Origin: Bacteroidales bacterium
GTDB taxonomy: Bacteria; Bacteroidota; Bacteroidia; Bacteroidales; GCA-2748055
Reading direction: 5' to 3'
Assembly (NCBI GenBank): GCA_016936975.1
Contig: JAFGWU010000082.1
Location: forward strand, 62,001 to 126,000
DNA: 64,000 nucleotides
In this document: piece by piece, positions 19,894-29,307 of the stretch
Layout of the letters: each line of letters starts with the position of its first letter
How positions within the stretch are numbered: position 1 is the first letter of the stretch
Made by a program: the position numbers and the translations under genes
Notes under the pieces: generated by a model
Told to the model about the DNA's origin: nothing
Seen by the model: only the letters and a program-made list of their open reading frames with translations
The model's database searches: none

Positions 19894-21069
19894 TCACCGG
19901 AATTGTACATCCGGGAGGCTGTATGCCGGCAAATCCCCGAAATCCATAAGCTTCACATTATAAAAATAGAAGTGCAGGATGTCCCGGTAAAGATAACCGT
20001 CTCTGGCCATCTTCATGGCGCCCTCCTGGCTCATCCCGATCCCGTGACCATATCCTTTGCCCCAGATGATGATCGAGTCCCCTTCCGGGAACATGTCGAA
20101 AAACGACGATTTGAACCCCCAGTCCTCCCGTATCTTGGTCATCAGCATCGAATCCCGGTCGAGAATAAAATACTTCTTCCTGCGCATCTGTTCGATATAG
20201 ATGATCTCATCCGGCATCTTATGTACCGATTTCATTCCGTTCCTGATGAGATAATTCTTCCAGTCCCTGAAGGAGATGGTATCGCTCCATTTCGCATTCG
20301 GCTGATGAAGGGAGTAGGGATCCACCACCGACTGCAGGCAGGGATGGTTCGTCACCCAGACATCGGCGGCCCGCTGGGTCTGCCCTCCGCTGTTGGAGTG
20401 GTAGGCTGCGACAATGAGCTGGTGGTTGCTGTCGGTGAGAACCTCTCCGGTTGTTTCGACGACAGCCTCCAGAATCGCCGGGTTGTAGATACTCTTCCCC
20501 CGGTAAGCCTGGCAATGAACCCCGTCACATAGTGCATATCCTTCCGTTTCGTGGCGGTCGAGGTATTTCACCGCATAGGTCCTGCACAAAACCGACTGTG
20601 CCTTGTAGAACTCCGGTTCGGCGTTGGGTCCGGCTTCCGCTTCCACCACACCGGCAAGATATTTATCAAAGTCCACAAGATTGACCAGGGTGATGAATCG
20701 GTCACCGCCCCTCAGAATCAGGTTATCATCATAGGTACGGCTCTCCAGTGCCGGCTCTATCGGGCGAATCCGGAAGGAGGAACCTAGGGCCATGTAATTC
20801 AGTCTGATCTCCATGAAGGACCCGTATTCCCGGTCTGAATCGTGCAGTACCAGGCTGTCGTTCTCAAGACGGACGAACAGGAGTTCGCCCTCTTCCATGG
20901 TGCCGATAATCTCATCCCCCGATTCAATGTGGTAGGTCCCGGTGGAACAGGAGATCACCACCGAACTTATCACCCGGTCGTGATACAGCCCGACAGGGAT
21001 CGATCGGGCCTCAGCATTAAAGAGGCAGGTAAAGATAGCCGGTAAGATTAAGCAGTATCTCATAACCAT
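19894..21069 (-). CDS. SpoIID/LytB-domain protein (secreted)
   Basis: YLAGVVEAEAGPNAEPEFYKAQSVLCRTYAVKYLDRHETEGYALCDGVHCQAYRG; GYGHGIGMSQEGAMKMA. Confidence 0.93.
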   Translation of the reverse strand: MVMRYCLILPAIFTCLFNAEARSIPVGLYHDRVISSVVISCSTGTYHIESGDEIIGTMEEGELLFVRLENDSLVLHDSDREYGSFMEIRLNYMALGSSFRIRPIEPALESRTYDDNLILRGGDRFITLVNLVDFDKYLAGVVEAEAGPNAEPEFYKAQSVLCRTYAVKYLDRHETEGYALCDGVHCQAYRGKSIYNPAILEAVVETTGEVLTDSNHQLIVAAYHSNSGGQTQRAADVWVTNHPCLQSVVDPYSLHQPNAKWSDTISFRDWKNYLIRNGMKSVHKMPDEIIYIEQMRRKKYFILDRDSMLMTKIREDWGFKSSFFDMFPEGDSIIIWGKGYGHGIGMSQEGAMKMARDGYLYRDILHFYFYNVKLMDFGDLPAYSLPDVQFR

Positions 21070-22185
21070 TCATGATTTTAACAATGCCACCATCCGTTTG
21101 CCGAGCCGGTCGGAAACACCCGGACTTCCGAGCTTACCCCGAACGACGGCATATCCCTCGCAAATCGCTTTCCGGTATTCCGGATCGTACAGGAGCCTTT
21201 TCAGTTCCTCCAACACCCGTTCAAGCATCGCACCCTGCAGGACTTCTTTCACCAGTTCCCCGCCGTAGATAAGATTCACCTGGCTGATGAAAGGTACATG
21301 CACCAGCCGCCGGGCAATCATATAGGCAAGGGGATTGGTTTTGTAAATCACAACCTGCGGGAGATTGAACAGGGCCGACTCCAGTGTGGCCGTTCCCGAT
21401 GTGATGATACCCGCAAACGCGTTGGAGAGGAGATCGTAGGTGCGGTTGTAAACCAGCCTGATATCGTGATGGCCTATCAGGTGCCGGTAATGGTTCACAT
21501 CCACCGATGCCGAACCGGCCACCACAAACTGAAAATCCGGGTAATGATCTGCCAGCGGAATCATCAGGGGCAGCAGGGCATCTATCTCCTGCTTCCGGCT
21601 CCCGGTAAGCAGGGCCACAATGGGACGCGGGTCGAGATGCGCCTCCTCCCTGAATCGGGATCCCTCCGGGGCAGCCGCCCTGTAGCGTTCAACTGCATCC
21701 ATCAGCGGGTTCCCCAGAAATTCTGCCTCCACGCCATTCTCCGCCAGGAAATCAACTTCAAAGGGAAAAATGACAAACCGCCTGTCGGTATAACGCCTGA
21801 GCGTATGAACCCTGTTCTTTTTCCAGGCCCAGACAGTCGGGGTGATATAGTAAAAGACCTTCATCCCCGCTGATGCGGCAAACTTTGCCAGGCGAAGGTT
21901 CACGCCGGGATAATCGACCAGGATGTTGACATCTGCATCGAAAGTGCGCATCTCCCTTTTGATCTCCCCAATATGGCCGAGGATTTTCCTGATGTTCAGA
22001 ACTGCCTCCAGCATCATATAACTGGTCTCCCTGAAATGCTTGATCATGCCGGGATAAACCCCCTGCATCAGGTCCCCGCCGACAAATTTAAAGGATGCCT
22101 CCGGGTCGGCTTTCATGATCCCTTTCATCAGGTTGGATGCATGAAGGTCCCCCGATGCCTCTCCAACAACCAGAAAATACTTCAT
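21070..22185 (-). CDS. lpxB: Lipid-A-disaccharide synthase
   Basis: MKYFLVVGEASGDLHASNLM; YYITPTVWAWKKNRV; LLTGSRKQEIDALLP; TSGTATLESALFNLPQVVIYK. Confidence 0.95.
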   Translation of the reverse strand: MKYFLVVGEASGDLHASNLMKGIMKADPEASFKFVGGDLMQGVYPGMIKHFRETSYMMLEAVLNIRKILGHIGEIKREMRTFDADVNILVDYPGVNLRLAKFAASAGMKVFYYITPTVWAWKKNRVHTLRRYTDRRFVIFPFEVDFLAENGVEAEFLGNPLMDAVERYRAAAPEGSRFREEAHLDPRPIVALLTGSRKQEIDALLPLMIPLADHYPDFQFVVAGSASVDVNHYRHLIGHHDIRLVYNRTYDLLSNAFAGIITSGTATLESALFNLPQVVIYKTNPLAYMIARRLVHVPFISQVNLIYGGELVKEVLQGAMLERVLEELKRLLYDPEYRKAICEGYAVVRGKLGSPGVSDRLGKRMVALLKS

Positions 22186-22191
22186 CCCCTC

Positions 22192-22485
22192 TCAGGAAAA
22201 TTTTAAGATTAACATCACAAACGCCACGATAAAAGTGGCAAATATCACGCCTTTTGCGGAATTGTTCATGTTCAGCCAGGTAAAGACAAAAAACAGCAAC
22301 AGGTTGGGGATCACCGAAAGGCTGACAATCTTCGACAGGATCCCCATCTGCTGAAACTCAACGATCAGCCTGCCGAAATCGCGGTCGTACCGAGTTGCCA
22401 GTATCACAAAAAAGGTGACCACCGGGACCAGGATGCCGGGCAGGAGGCCCGTCAACAGCGTGTCAAACCTGCTTGCTCTCTTCAT
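22192..22485 (-). CDS. Small hypothetical membrane protein
   Basis: 97 aa, about three hydrophobic segments, tightly packed between surE and lpxB. Confidence 0.7.
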   Translation of the reverse strand: MKRASRFDTLLTGLLPGILVPVVTFFVILATRYDRDFGRLIVEFQQMGILSKIVSLSVIPNLLLFFVFTWLNMNNSAKGVIFATFIVAFVMLILKFS

Positions 22486-23275
22486 TGCTGATGTCTGCTT
22501 TTTCCCATCCTTTCAGTTCACGGATCAGGGCATGATTGGTAAAATCCACATTCACCGGAACGATGGAGGCATAATTATTTTTCAGTGCCCATTCGTCGGT
22601 ATCTTCAGCCTCCGGCTCCCTGTTGCTGAAGAACCCGGTGAGCCAGTAATACTCCCTTCCATGCGGGTCCACCCGTCTGTCAAACTCCTCCTGCCAGTAT
22701 CCGTCGGCCTGCCTGCATATTCTCAGTCCGAGAAACTCAGGCTCCGGAATGGCCGGGATATTCACGTTCAGGCAGATCCTTCGGGGCAATCCGTTCTTCA
22801 GCATCTGTTCGATGATGTGCTCCGCCACCTTACCGGCGAGATTAAAATTAGCATCCTGACTGTAATCCAGCAGTGAGAATCCGACAGAGGGGACATTGTT
22901 GATGGCCCCTTCAATAGCAGCAGCCATGGTCCCGCTGTAAACCACACTGGTGGATGCATTCGATCCGTGGTTGATCCCCGACAGCAGCAGGTCGGGCTTT
23001 CTCTTCAGCAGGGAGTTGAATGCCAGCTTGACCCCATCCACCGGGGTGCCGTTCAAGACGTAACATGACAATCCCTCCTCTTCCTTCCTGAGCCGCGGTC
23101 TCAACGGGGTCTTGGTCGTGATGGCATGCGACATGCCCGACATCGGTTCTTCCGCAGAAATCACCACCACATTGCCAAACTTCATCGCCGCTTCCGTCAG
23201 CCTGCTGATCCCCCTGGCCCGGTACCCGTCGTCGTTGGTGACAAGGATCAGGGGACGGTTATTCTCTCCACCCAT
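22463..23275 (-). CDS. surE: 5'/3'-nucleotidase SurE
   Basis: PLILVTNDDGYRARGI; SGINHGSNASTSVVYSGTMAAAIEG; start trimmed to MGGENNRP from the longer ORF. Confidence 0.95.
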   Translation of the reverse strand: MGGENNRPLILVTNDDGYRARGISRLTEAAMKFGNVVVISAEEPMSGMSHAITTKTPLRPRLRKEEEGLSCYVLNGTPVDGVKLAFNSLLKRKPDLLLSGINHGSNASTSVVYSGTMAAAIEGAINNVPSVGFSLLDYSQDANFNLAGKVAEHIIEQMLKNGLPRRICLNVNIPAIPEPEFLGLRICRQADGYWQEEFDRRVDPHGREYYWLTGFFSNREPEAEDTDEWALKNNYASIVPVNVDFTNHALIRELKGWEKADISNEESKQV

Positions 23276-23407
23276 AGTTCTGAATTTATTTAAGGTACAA
23301 AAATACCTAAAATGCAATGCGCACAAAAATTATTGTGAGAAAAGGTTCAGGGTTAGTGAGACTACAGATTCAGTAGAGAAACGAACTGAATCTGTTATGT
23401 CGAACTT

Positions 23408-23428
23408 ATCCCGAACTTGTTTCGGGAT
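23408..23428. repeat. Hairpin ATCCCGAA-CTTGT-TTCGGGAT (8-bp stem)
   Basis: Perfect 8-bp stem, 5-nt loop; related to hairpin at 36183-36203 with compensatory stem changes. Confidence 0.85.
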
Positions 23429-23450
23429 CTGGTTCCCGGTTCTCATGTTT

Positions 23451-23512
23451 CATTTAAACGGAGTAAATATATTAAACCGTTGATATTCCACGCCAGGCAT
23501 GGCGTGGCTACA
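23451..23512. repeat. 62-bp composite repeat with REP-like hairpin, copy 2
   Basis: Ungapped alignment to 30536-30597 (about 51/62 identical by hand); perfect stem CCACGCC/GGCGTGG. Confidence 0.85.
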
Positions 23513-23513
23513 A

Positions 23514-23565
23514 CCTACTGCCTACTGCCTACAGTCTACTGCTGCCTAATGCCTGCTGCTTACTG
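23514..23565. repeat. 7-bp-period array (CCTACTG family)
   Basis: CCTACTG CCTACTG CCTACAG TCTACTG (CTG) CCTAATG CCTGCTG CTTACTG. Confidence 0.85.
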
Positions 23566-23697
23566 GTTCATGGTTTCATTTGGAATATTGAATCTGAAGA
23601 CTGACATTTGCAGAATATTTGGGTTGGGTTATTTGACATTTTTGGCCGGTCCGAGACATGAATCCCGGATAAAACCTATCAGTTTGGGAGTAACCCC

Positions 23698-23895
23698 ATG
23701 AAGGTTGTACACAGCACTCTGAAGGTCGTGTACAGCCCTTTGAAGGTCATGCACAGCGCTGTGCAAGGCAGTTTTTGCGGTCGGACGATCGGTTTCTGCG
23801 GGGTGACAGCCGGTTTCAGCAGGGTAACGATCGGCTTCTGGGGGAGGTCAGCCCAGGCAAAGCGTGACTGCAGCCAACCGGGTTATGAAACTTAA
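23698..23895 (+). CDS. Small ORF built of 21-bp (7-aa) repeats; coding status uncertain
   Basis: MKVVHSTLKVVYSPLKVMHSAVQGSFCGRTIGFCGVTAGFSRVTIGFWGRSAQA...; GGGAG 7 bp upstream of ATG. Confidence 0.3.
   Translation: MKVVHSTLKVVYSPLKVMHSAVQGSFCGRTIGFCGVTAGFSRVTIGFWGRSAQAKRDCSQPGYET
23699..23761. repeat. 21-bp tandem repeat tract A, 3 units
   Basis: TGAAGGTTGTACACAGCACTC / TGAAGGTCGTGTACAGCCCTT / TGAAGGTCATGCACAGCGCTG. Confidence 0.9.
23776..23838. repeat. 21-bp tandem repeat tract B, 3 units
   Basis: TGCGGTCGGACGATCGGTTTC / TGCGGGGTGACAGCCGGTTTC / AGCAGGGTAACGATCGGCTTC. Confidence 0.9.
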
Positions 23896-23906
23896 AAAAA
23901 CATGCA

Positions 23907-24332
23907 ATGCACATACAGGTTGATATCCTTGAAAAGGAGAGTCTGCCGGATCACAAGCTCACCTATGTGGTGATGGGTGCCCGGTACAACAACATCTGGG
24001 TATTTGTAAGACACCGGGAACGGATTACCTGGGAGATGCCGGCGGGGCATATTGAGCCAGGGGAACTGCCCGATGAGGCGGCGGAGAGGGAACTGACGGA
24101 AGAAACCGGGGCCTCCCGCTACACCCTCCGGTGCCTCCACGATTATGCTGTCACGACAAACCATGGAAAAGCCTTTGGCCGGCTTTACCTTGCAGAGATA
24201 GAAGTTATGAATCCCCTCCCCGGTTACGAAATCGGCGAACGGCTGTTCTCGGATCACCTGCCCGCCTCCCTGACCTATCCGGACGTACAACGGGTGCTCT
24301 TTGCAAAGGTGCTGGAATTTAAAGGTTCGTGA
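23907..24332 (+). CDS. NUDIX hydrolase
   Basis: Nudix box GHIEPGELPDEAAERELTEETGA. Confidence 0.93.
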   Translation: MHIQVDILEKESLPDHKLTYVVMGARYNNIWVFVRHRERITWEMPAGHIEPGELPDEAAERELTEETGASRYTLRCLHDYAVTTNHGKAFGRLYLAEIEVMNPLPGYEIGERLFSDHLPASLTYPDVQRVLFAKVLEFKGS

Positions 24333-24356
24333 TACCTTAAAATGATTGAAAAAACC

Positions 24357-24364
24357 TATTTTTG
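24357..24364 (+). promoter_or_regulatory. Putative Bacteroidota -7 box (TATTTTTG) upstream of pheT
   Basis: Matches TAnnTTTG, 24 bp before ATG at 24389; no clear -33 element. Confidence 0.4.
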
Positions 24365-24388
24365 CAGGTCAGATGCAATATTTTTGGT

Positions 24389-26863
24389 ATGAAAATATCC
24401 TATAACTGGTTAAGGCAATATATTGATACGAATCTCCCGCCGCAGGAAATCAGCACCATACTCACGAATATCGGCCTGGAGGTCCAGGGTGTGGAGCCTT
24501 TCGAATCGGTAAAGGGCGGATTGAACGGCGTGGTCATCGGAAAGGTCCTTACCTGTGAGAAGCACCCGGATGCGGATAAGCTCTCCTTAACGACGGTGGA
24601 TATCGGGACCGCGGAGCCTCTACATATTGTCTGCGGGGCGCCCAATGTTAAGGCGGGACAGAAGGTGCCTGTCGCGGCGGTCGGAACCACGCTTTACCCC
24701 GGTGAAGAAAGCTTTACCATTAAGAAAACAAAGATCCGCGGACAGCTCTCCGAGGGGATGATCTGCGCCGAGGATGAGCTTGGACTGGGCCGGGACCACA
24801 GCGGCATCATGGTGCTCGATCCTGTGGCGTTGGTCGGCGCCCCTGCCAGTGATTATTTCAACATACAAAGTGACATCATTTTTGAAATTGACCTGACACC
24901 CAACCGTATTGACGGGGCTTCGCACTACGGGGTGGCCAGGGACCTTGCAGCCTATCTCAGGCAAAACGGCGGGGCATCCCTTTCGCTTCCGGCGGTTGAC
25001 CCGTTCCCCATTGACAATAATGATTATCCTGTCGACATTGAAATTGCCGAGCCGGCCGGATGCAGAAGATACACCGGCATCACCCTATCAGGGATCGACG
25101 TGAAGGAGAGTCCCGACTGGCTCAAAACGCGTCTGAGATCGATTGGATTGACGCCCATCAATAACGTGGTGGATGTAACGAACTTCGTGCTTCACGAAAT
25201 CGGTCAGCCCCTGCACGCCTTCGATGCCGACCGCATCACCGGCAGGAAAGTAATCGTAAGAACCCGTCCGGAAGGGACCCGGTTCATGACCCTCGATGAA
25301 AAGGAACGCGAACTGCTCGGCAAAGACCTGATGATCTGCAATAGGGGGGAACCAATGTGCATCGCCGGAATATTCGGCGGCATCACCTCGGGCGTCACCA
25401 TGCAAACCAGAAATGTGTTCCTTGAATCGGCATGCTTCGACCCGGTTTACATCAGGAAAACAGCCCGCCATCACCAGCTGAGCACCGATGCCTCCTTCCG
25501 TTTCGAGCGGGGATCCGATCCGAACATCACGGTGTGGGCCCTGAAACGGGCGGCCGGTCTGATCAAAGAGATTGCCGGAGGCACCACCAGTTCAGAGATT
25601 GTGGATATCTACCCCGAACCCGTCGCCCCCTGCCCCGTTGAGATCTCCTTTGAATATATCACGGGACTGATCGGGAAAGAGATTCCGGCGGACACCATCC
25701 GGTCGATCCTTGAATCGCTCGATTTCAGGGTGGTTGAAAAAACGGGATCGGCCATGAAGCTGGAGGTGCCGACCTACAGGGTGGATGTGAGAGGTCGAGC
25801 GGATGTAGTGGAGGAAATCCTGCGCATTTACGGATTCAATAATGTTGAAATCTCCGAACAGGTGCATTCGACACTATCCTATACCCCAAAACCCGATAAG
25901 GAAAGGATTCTCAACCAGGTTTCCGACCTGCTCTCCGCAGGCGGATTCTATGAGATCAAGGCCAACTCCCTCACCAGGCAGGCCTATTACCAGCAGGAGG
26001 GACAGGATGATCCGGAAGCGGTGAAGATCTACAATCCCCTGAGCCAGGACCTTTCACGGATGAGGAAAACCCTTCTTTACGGCGGACTGGAATCAATAGC
26101 CTATAATATCAATCGGAAAAATCCCGATTTGAAGCTTTACGAATCGGGCTATGTCTACAAAGTCGATCCATCCGTACAATCGGATAATCCGCTTGACAAA
26201 TATTCCGAGTCGTACCGCTTTGGACTGTTCATTACAGGAAAAACCGGAGCAGAGAACTGGCTGGAGAAACCGGGAGTGAGCAGTTTTTATTCCATCAAGG
26301 CCTATATCGAACTTGTTCTGAAAAGACTGGGATTGCTTGATAAGGTATCATTCACCGGGCCGGTGAGGAACGACGCTTACGCGGAGGGTCTGTTTTATGC
26401 ATCGGGAAAAGATCCGATCGTGGAGTTTGGGAAGGTTTCTGACCGGATCCTGAAACAGTTCGATATCAGTCAGGATGTGTTTGCCGCCGAGTTCAACTGG
26501 GACCATGTATTACAGCTATGCGCCGGAACCGGCATCACCTACCGCCCCCTGCCCAGATATCCCGCCGTACAGCGCGACCTGTCCATGATGCTCGACCGCA
26601 GTGTGACCTATGAGCAGCTCCGCGAACTGGCCTTCAAATCAGAGAACAGGCTGCTGAAGCAGGTCAGCCTCTTCGATGTGTACGAGGGAGACAAGATCGA
26701 GAAGGGAAAGAAATCCTATGCCCTGAGCTTCACCCTGCTTGACGAGGAGAAAACCCTCACCGACAAGCAGATTGAGCGGGTGATGGAGAGGATTGCCTCA
26801 GCCTTTGAAAAAGAGCTGGGAGCGGTGATCCGGAGGCAGAAGGCAGCAGGCAGCAGGCAGTAG
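24389..26863 (+). CDS. pheT: Phenylalanine--tRNA ligase beta subunit
   Basis: MKISYNWLRQYID, HPDADKLSLTTVDIG, GAPNVKAGQKVPVAAVGT, DLTPNRIDGASHYGVARDLAAYL, YPAVQRDLSMMLDRSV; start trimmed from ORF. Confidence 0.96.
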   Translation: MKISYNWLRQYIDTNLPPQEISTILTNIGLEVQGVEPFESVKGGLNGVVIGKVLTCEKHPDADKLSLTTVDIGTAEPLHIVCGAPNVKAGQKVPVAAVGTTLYPGEESFTIKKTKIRGQLSEGMICAEDELGLGRDHSGIMVLDPVALVGAPASDYFNIQSDIIFEIDLTPNRIDGASHYGVARDLAAYLRQNGGASLSLPAVDPFPIDNNDYPVDIEIAEPAGCRRYTGITLSGIDVKESPDWLKTRLRSIGLTPINNVVDVTNFVLHEIGQPLHAFDADRITGRKVIVRTRPEGTRFMTLDEKERELLGKDLMICNRGEPMCIAGIFGGITSGVTMQTRNVFLESACFDPVYIRKTARHHQLSTDASFRFERGSDPNITVWALKRAAGLIKEIAGGTTSSEIVDIYPEPVAPCPVEISFEYITGLIGKEIPADTIRSILESLDFRVVEKTGSAMKLEVPTYRVDVRGRADVVEEILRIYGFNNVEISEQVHSTLSYTPKPDKERILNQVSDLLSAGGFYEIKANSLTRQAYYQQEGQDDPEAVKIYNPLSQDLSRMRKTLLYGGLESIAYNINRKNPDLKLYESGYVYKVDPSVQSDNPLDKYSESYRFGLFITGKTGAENWLEKPGVSSFYSIKAYIELVLKRLGLLDKVSFTGPVRNDAYAEGLFYASGKDPIVEFGKVSDRILKQFDISQDVFAAEFNWDHVLQLCAGTGITYRPLPRYPAVQRDLSMMLDRSVTYEQLRELAFKSENRLLKQVSLFDVYEGDKIEKGKKSYALSFTLLDEEKTLTDKQIERVMERIASAFEKELGAVIRRQKAAGSRQ

Positions 26864-26868
26864 GCAGC
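26834..26868. repeat. 7-bp-period array (AGGCAGN) overlapping pheT 3' end, 5 units
   Basis: AGGCAGA AGGCAGC AGGCAGC AGGCAGT AGGCAGC; pheT TAG lies inside. Confidence 0.9.
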
Positions 26869-26875
26869 GGGAACC

Positions 26876-29194
26876 CTATTTTTTTCTGTTAAGGCCACTG
26901 TCGAACCGCGCTGTTTCCCCGGGCGTGATTTCAGGCTCAATAATTGTCTCCCCGTATTTTATCCTGCAGGGATTGCCCAGCAGGGATTTAACCCGGAGCT
27001 CCTTCAGCGCCGCATGCTCCCATTCGATATATACCTCGAAGCCTCCCCGTGCCCTCAGTCCGGTAATATGGCCACTTTTCCAACCGGAGGGCAGTGCGGG
27101 CAGTACCTGGATCACGCCGCTATGGCTCTGCATGAGCATTTCAGCGATACCTGCCGTGGCCCCGAAGTTGCCATCGATCTGGAAAGGCGGATGGTTGTCG
27201 AACAGGTTGGGATGGGTCGAGCGGGCATACAGGGCCATGAGGTTTTCGTGGGCTTCATCCCCATCCTCGAGCCGGGCAAGAAAATTGATGATCCATGCCC
27301 TGCTCCATCCGGTGTGGCCCCCGCCATGGGCCAGGCGCGTTTCAATGGATTTGCGGGCCGCCGCCTTCCACACCGTGTCCCCAGGTTGCGCAAACATTTC
27401 ATCCGGATGGAGCCCATAGAGATGTGACATGTGCCGGTGCCCCGAATCCGCCTCGGCAAACGGTTCGGACCACTCCATGATCCGGCCGTCCGATCCTATC
27501 TTCGGAGGCGCCAATCGTTCGAGCATCCTCCCGAGGGTGTCCGCAAACGCGGTGTCGATACCCAGAATTTCAGCCGACCGGATACAATTCCTGAACAGCT
27601 CCCCGATAATCTCCTGGTCCATAGCCGGTCCCATACAGACCGAGGTACTTCTTTTGCCGGGGGTCATGAACCGGTTTTCCGGGGATATGCTCGGACCGGA
27701 GACCAGCCTCCCGATCCGCGGATCCTCAGTCAGGAAATCCACAAAGAAAAGGGCCGCCTCTTTCAGAACCGGGTAGGCTCTCTTTTCCAGAAAATCTTTA
27801 TCCCCCGTATAATCATAATGCTCCCAGAAATGGTCCGAGCACCAGGCTGCGCCCTGCGGCCACATCCCGTAACCTGTCCTGCCAATAGGATCGGTGAATC
27901 TCCATGCATCGGTGGTATGATGCGCCACGAAACCGCGACAGCCGTAAACCTCCCTGGCAGTGATCGCACCCCGTTCACGGAGGCCATCCACAAAGTCAAA
28001 AAACGGCTCCTGGCACTCAGCCAGGTTGGTTACCAGGGCGGGCCAGTAATTCATCTGGATGTTGATGTTAATATGGTAATCGGCATTCCAGGGGGGAGAC
28101 AGGGTCGGATCCCAGATCCCTTGGAGGTTAGAGGGCAGACCGCCGGGCCGGGAGGAACTGATCAGCAGGTAGCGTCCAAACTGGAAATAGAGTTCGGTGA
28201 GGTGCGTGTCGGTTTTTCCGGATTGAATGCGTTCGATCCGCTTATCGGTCGGAAGATTCAGGGTATCCGGAGCGTTCAGTGCCAGCTCCACCCTGCCGAA
28301 CAATGCCCGGTAATCGGCAATATGATTTGCTTTCAGGGAATGGAAATCGGAATCCCCCGCCCTGCTAATATCGCCATCTGCGATCTCTTTTGCATTGCCG
28401 CCCCAATAATTGGTCCTGCCCGAAATCAGGATCACAACTTCATCGGCATCCTTAACAACCAGGCTGCTGTCGGTCTGGATTACCGCCCCGCCGTTGTTCC
28501 TTAACTGCACCACCGAGGCAAAACGGGTTCCTTTCCCCTCATGGTGGGCAAAACCTGTCATTTCCATCCGGTTTCCGATCACCGAAACCGTTTCCGCATC
28601 ACCGGGCCGGTTCATCCATGCCGAGAAACTGATCCGGCCCTGTTCGGAGGCGCTCAGCCTTAACAGGATGAGGTTATCGGGAGCTGATGCAAACACCTCC
28701 CTTTTATAAATTACCCTTTCCGATTCATACCCCAAGGAGGCGATGGCCTGCCGTAAATCCAGGGACCGTTTATACCCGGAGACGGTTCCTGTATTATCAA
28801 AACGAATATGAAGATCCCCCAGGGTCTGGTAGGTATGTATGCCGCCCTCAAGCCTGTATCCCATGATTTTCTGCTGGGCCAGCCGCTCGGCCTCCTCATA
28901 CCGTCCGCGGAAAAGCAGTCGGCGAACCCGGTCAAGGTTTTCACGGGCTTCGGGATTCGCCCTTTCGATGGGTCCGCCGGTCCACAACGACTCCTCGTTC
29001 AGCTGGATGCGCTCTGTTTCAACACCCCCGAAAACCATCGCCCCGAGCCTCCCGTTGCCCAGGGGCAGGGCTTCCGTCCAAGCTGATGCAGGTTCATCGT
29101 ACCAGAGCAGTAACTCCCGGGAATCGTTTGTTGTGGTGGTCCGGCATGATTGCAGGAGCAAGATGGCTGAGAAAACAAGGATGATGCGTTTCAT
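26876..29194 (-). CDS. GH95-family alpha-L-fucosidase-like lipoprotein
   Basis: LLLWYDEPASAWTEALPLGNGRLGAMVFGGVETERIQLNEESLWTGGP; LPSNLQGIWDPTLSPPWNADYHININIQMNYWPA; signal/lipobox LLLQSC. Confidence 0.93.
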   Translation of the reverse strand: MKRIILVFSAILLLQSCRTTTTNDSRELLLWYDEPASAWTEALPLGNGRLGAMVFGGVETERIQLNEESLWTGGPIERANPEARENLDRVRRLLFRGRYEEAERLAQQKIMGYRLEGGIHTYQTLGDLHIRFDNTGTVSGYKRSLDLRQAIASLGYESERVIYKREVFASAPDNLILLRLSASEQGRISFSAWMNRPGDAETVSVIGNRMEMTGFAHHEGKGTRFASVVQLRNNGGAVIQTDSSLVVKDADEVVILISGRTNYWGGNAKEIADGDISRAGDSDFHSLKANHIADYRALFGRVELALNAPDTLNLPTDKRIERIQSGKTDTHLTELYFQFGRYLLISSSRPGGLPSNLQGIWDPTLSPPWNADYHININIQMNYWPALVTNLAECQEPFFDFVDGLRERGAITAREVYGCRGFVAHHTTDAWRFTDPIGRTGYGMWPQGAAWCSDHFWEHYDYTGDKDFLEKRAYPVLKEAALFFVDFLTEDPRIGRLVSGPSISPENRFMTPGKRSTSVCMGPAMDQEIIGELFRNCIRSAEILGIDTAFADTLGRMLERLAPPKIGSDGRIMEWSEPFAEADSGHRHMSHLYGLHPDEMFAQPGDTVWKAAARKSIETRLAHGGGHTGWSRAWIINFLARLEDGDEAHENLMALYARSTHPNLFDNHPPFQIDGNFGATAGIAEMLMQSHSGVIQVLPALPSGWKSGHITGLRARGGFEVYIEWEHAALKELRVKSLLGNPCRIKYGETIIEPEITPGETARFDSGLNRKK

Positions 29195-29307
29195 GGTTAC
29201 CGGCTTTATTTTTCCGTTCAATTTACTATTTCAGATTTTAATTCTGAAGGATTTCAAGTTACGAATTTGAATGGATATTTAATTTGTTGTAACTTGTCTG
29301 TTCTGCC

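Noticed and set aside
23514-23565. Possible CRISPR or VNTR protein array
   Set aside because: Units are only 7 bp with no spacers and no cas genes; simple short-period repeat.
23417-23701. 94-aa ORF in the repeat island
   Set aside because: Translation consists of the repeat modules themselves; no start-site or protein-like features.
27431-28504. 357-aa plus-strand ORF antisense to the GH95 gene
   Set aside because: Shadow ORF; opposite strand has unambiguous GH95 motifs.
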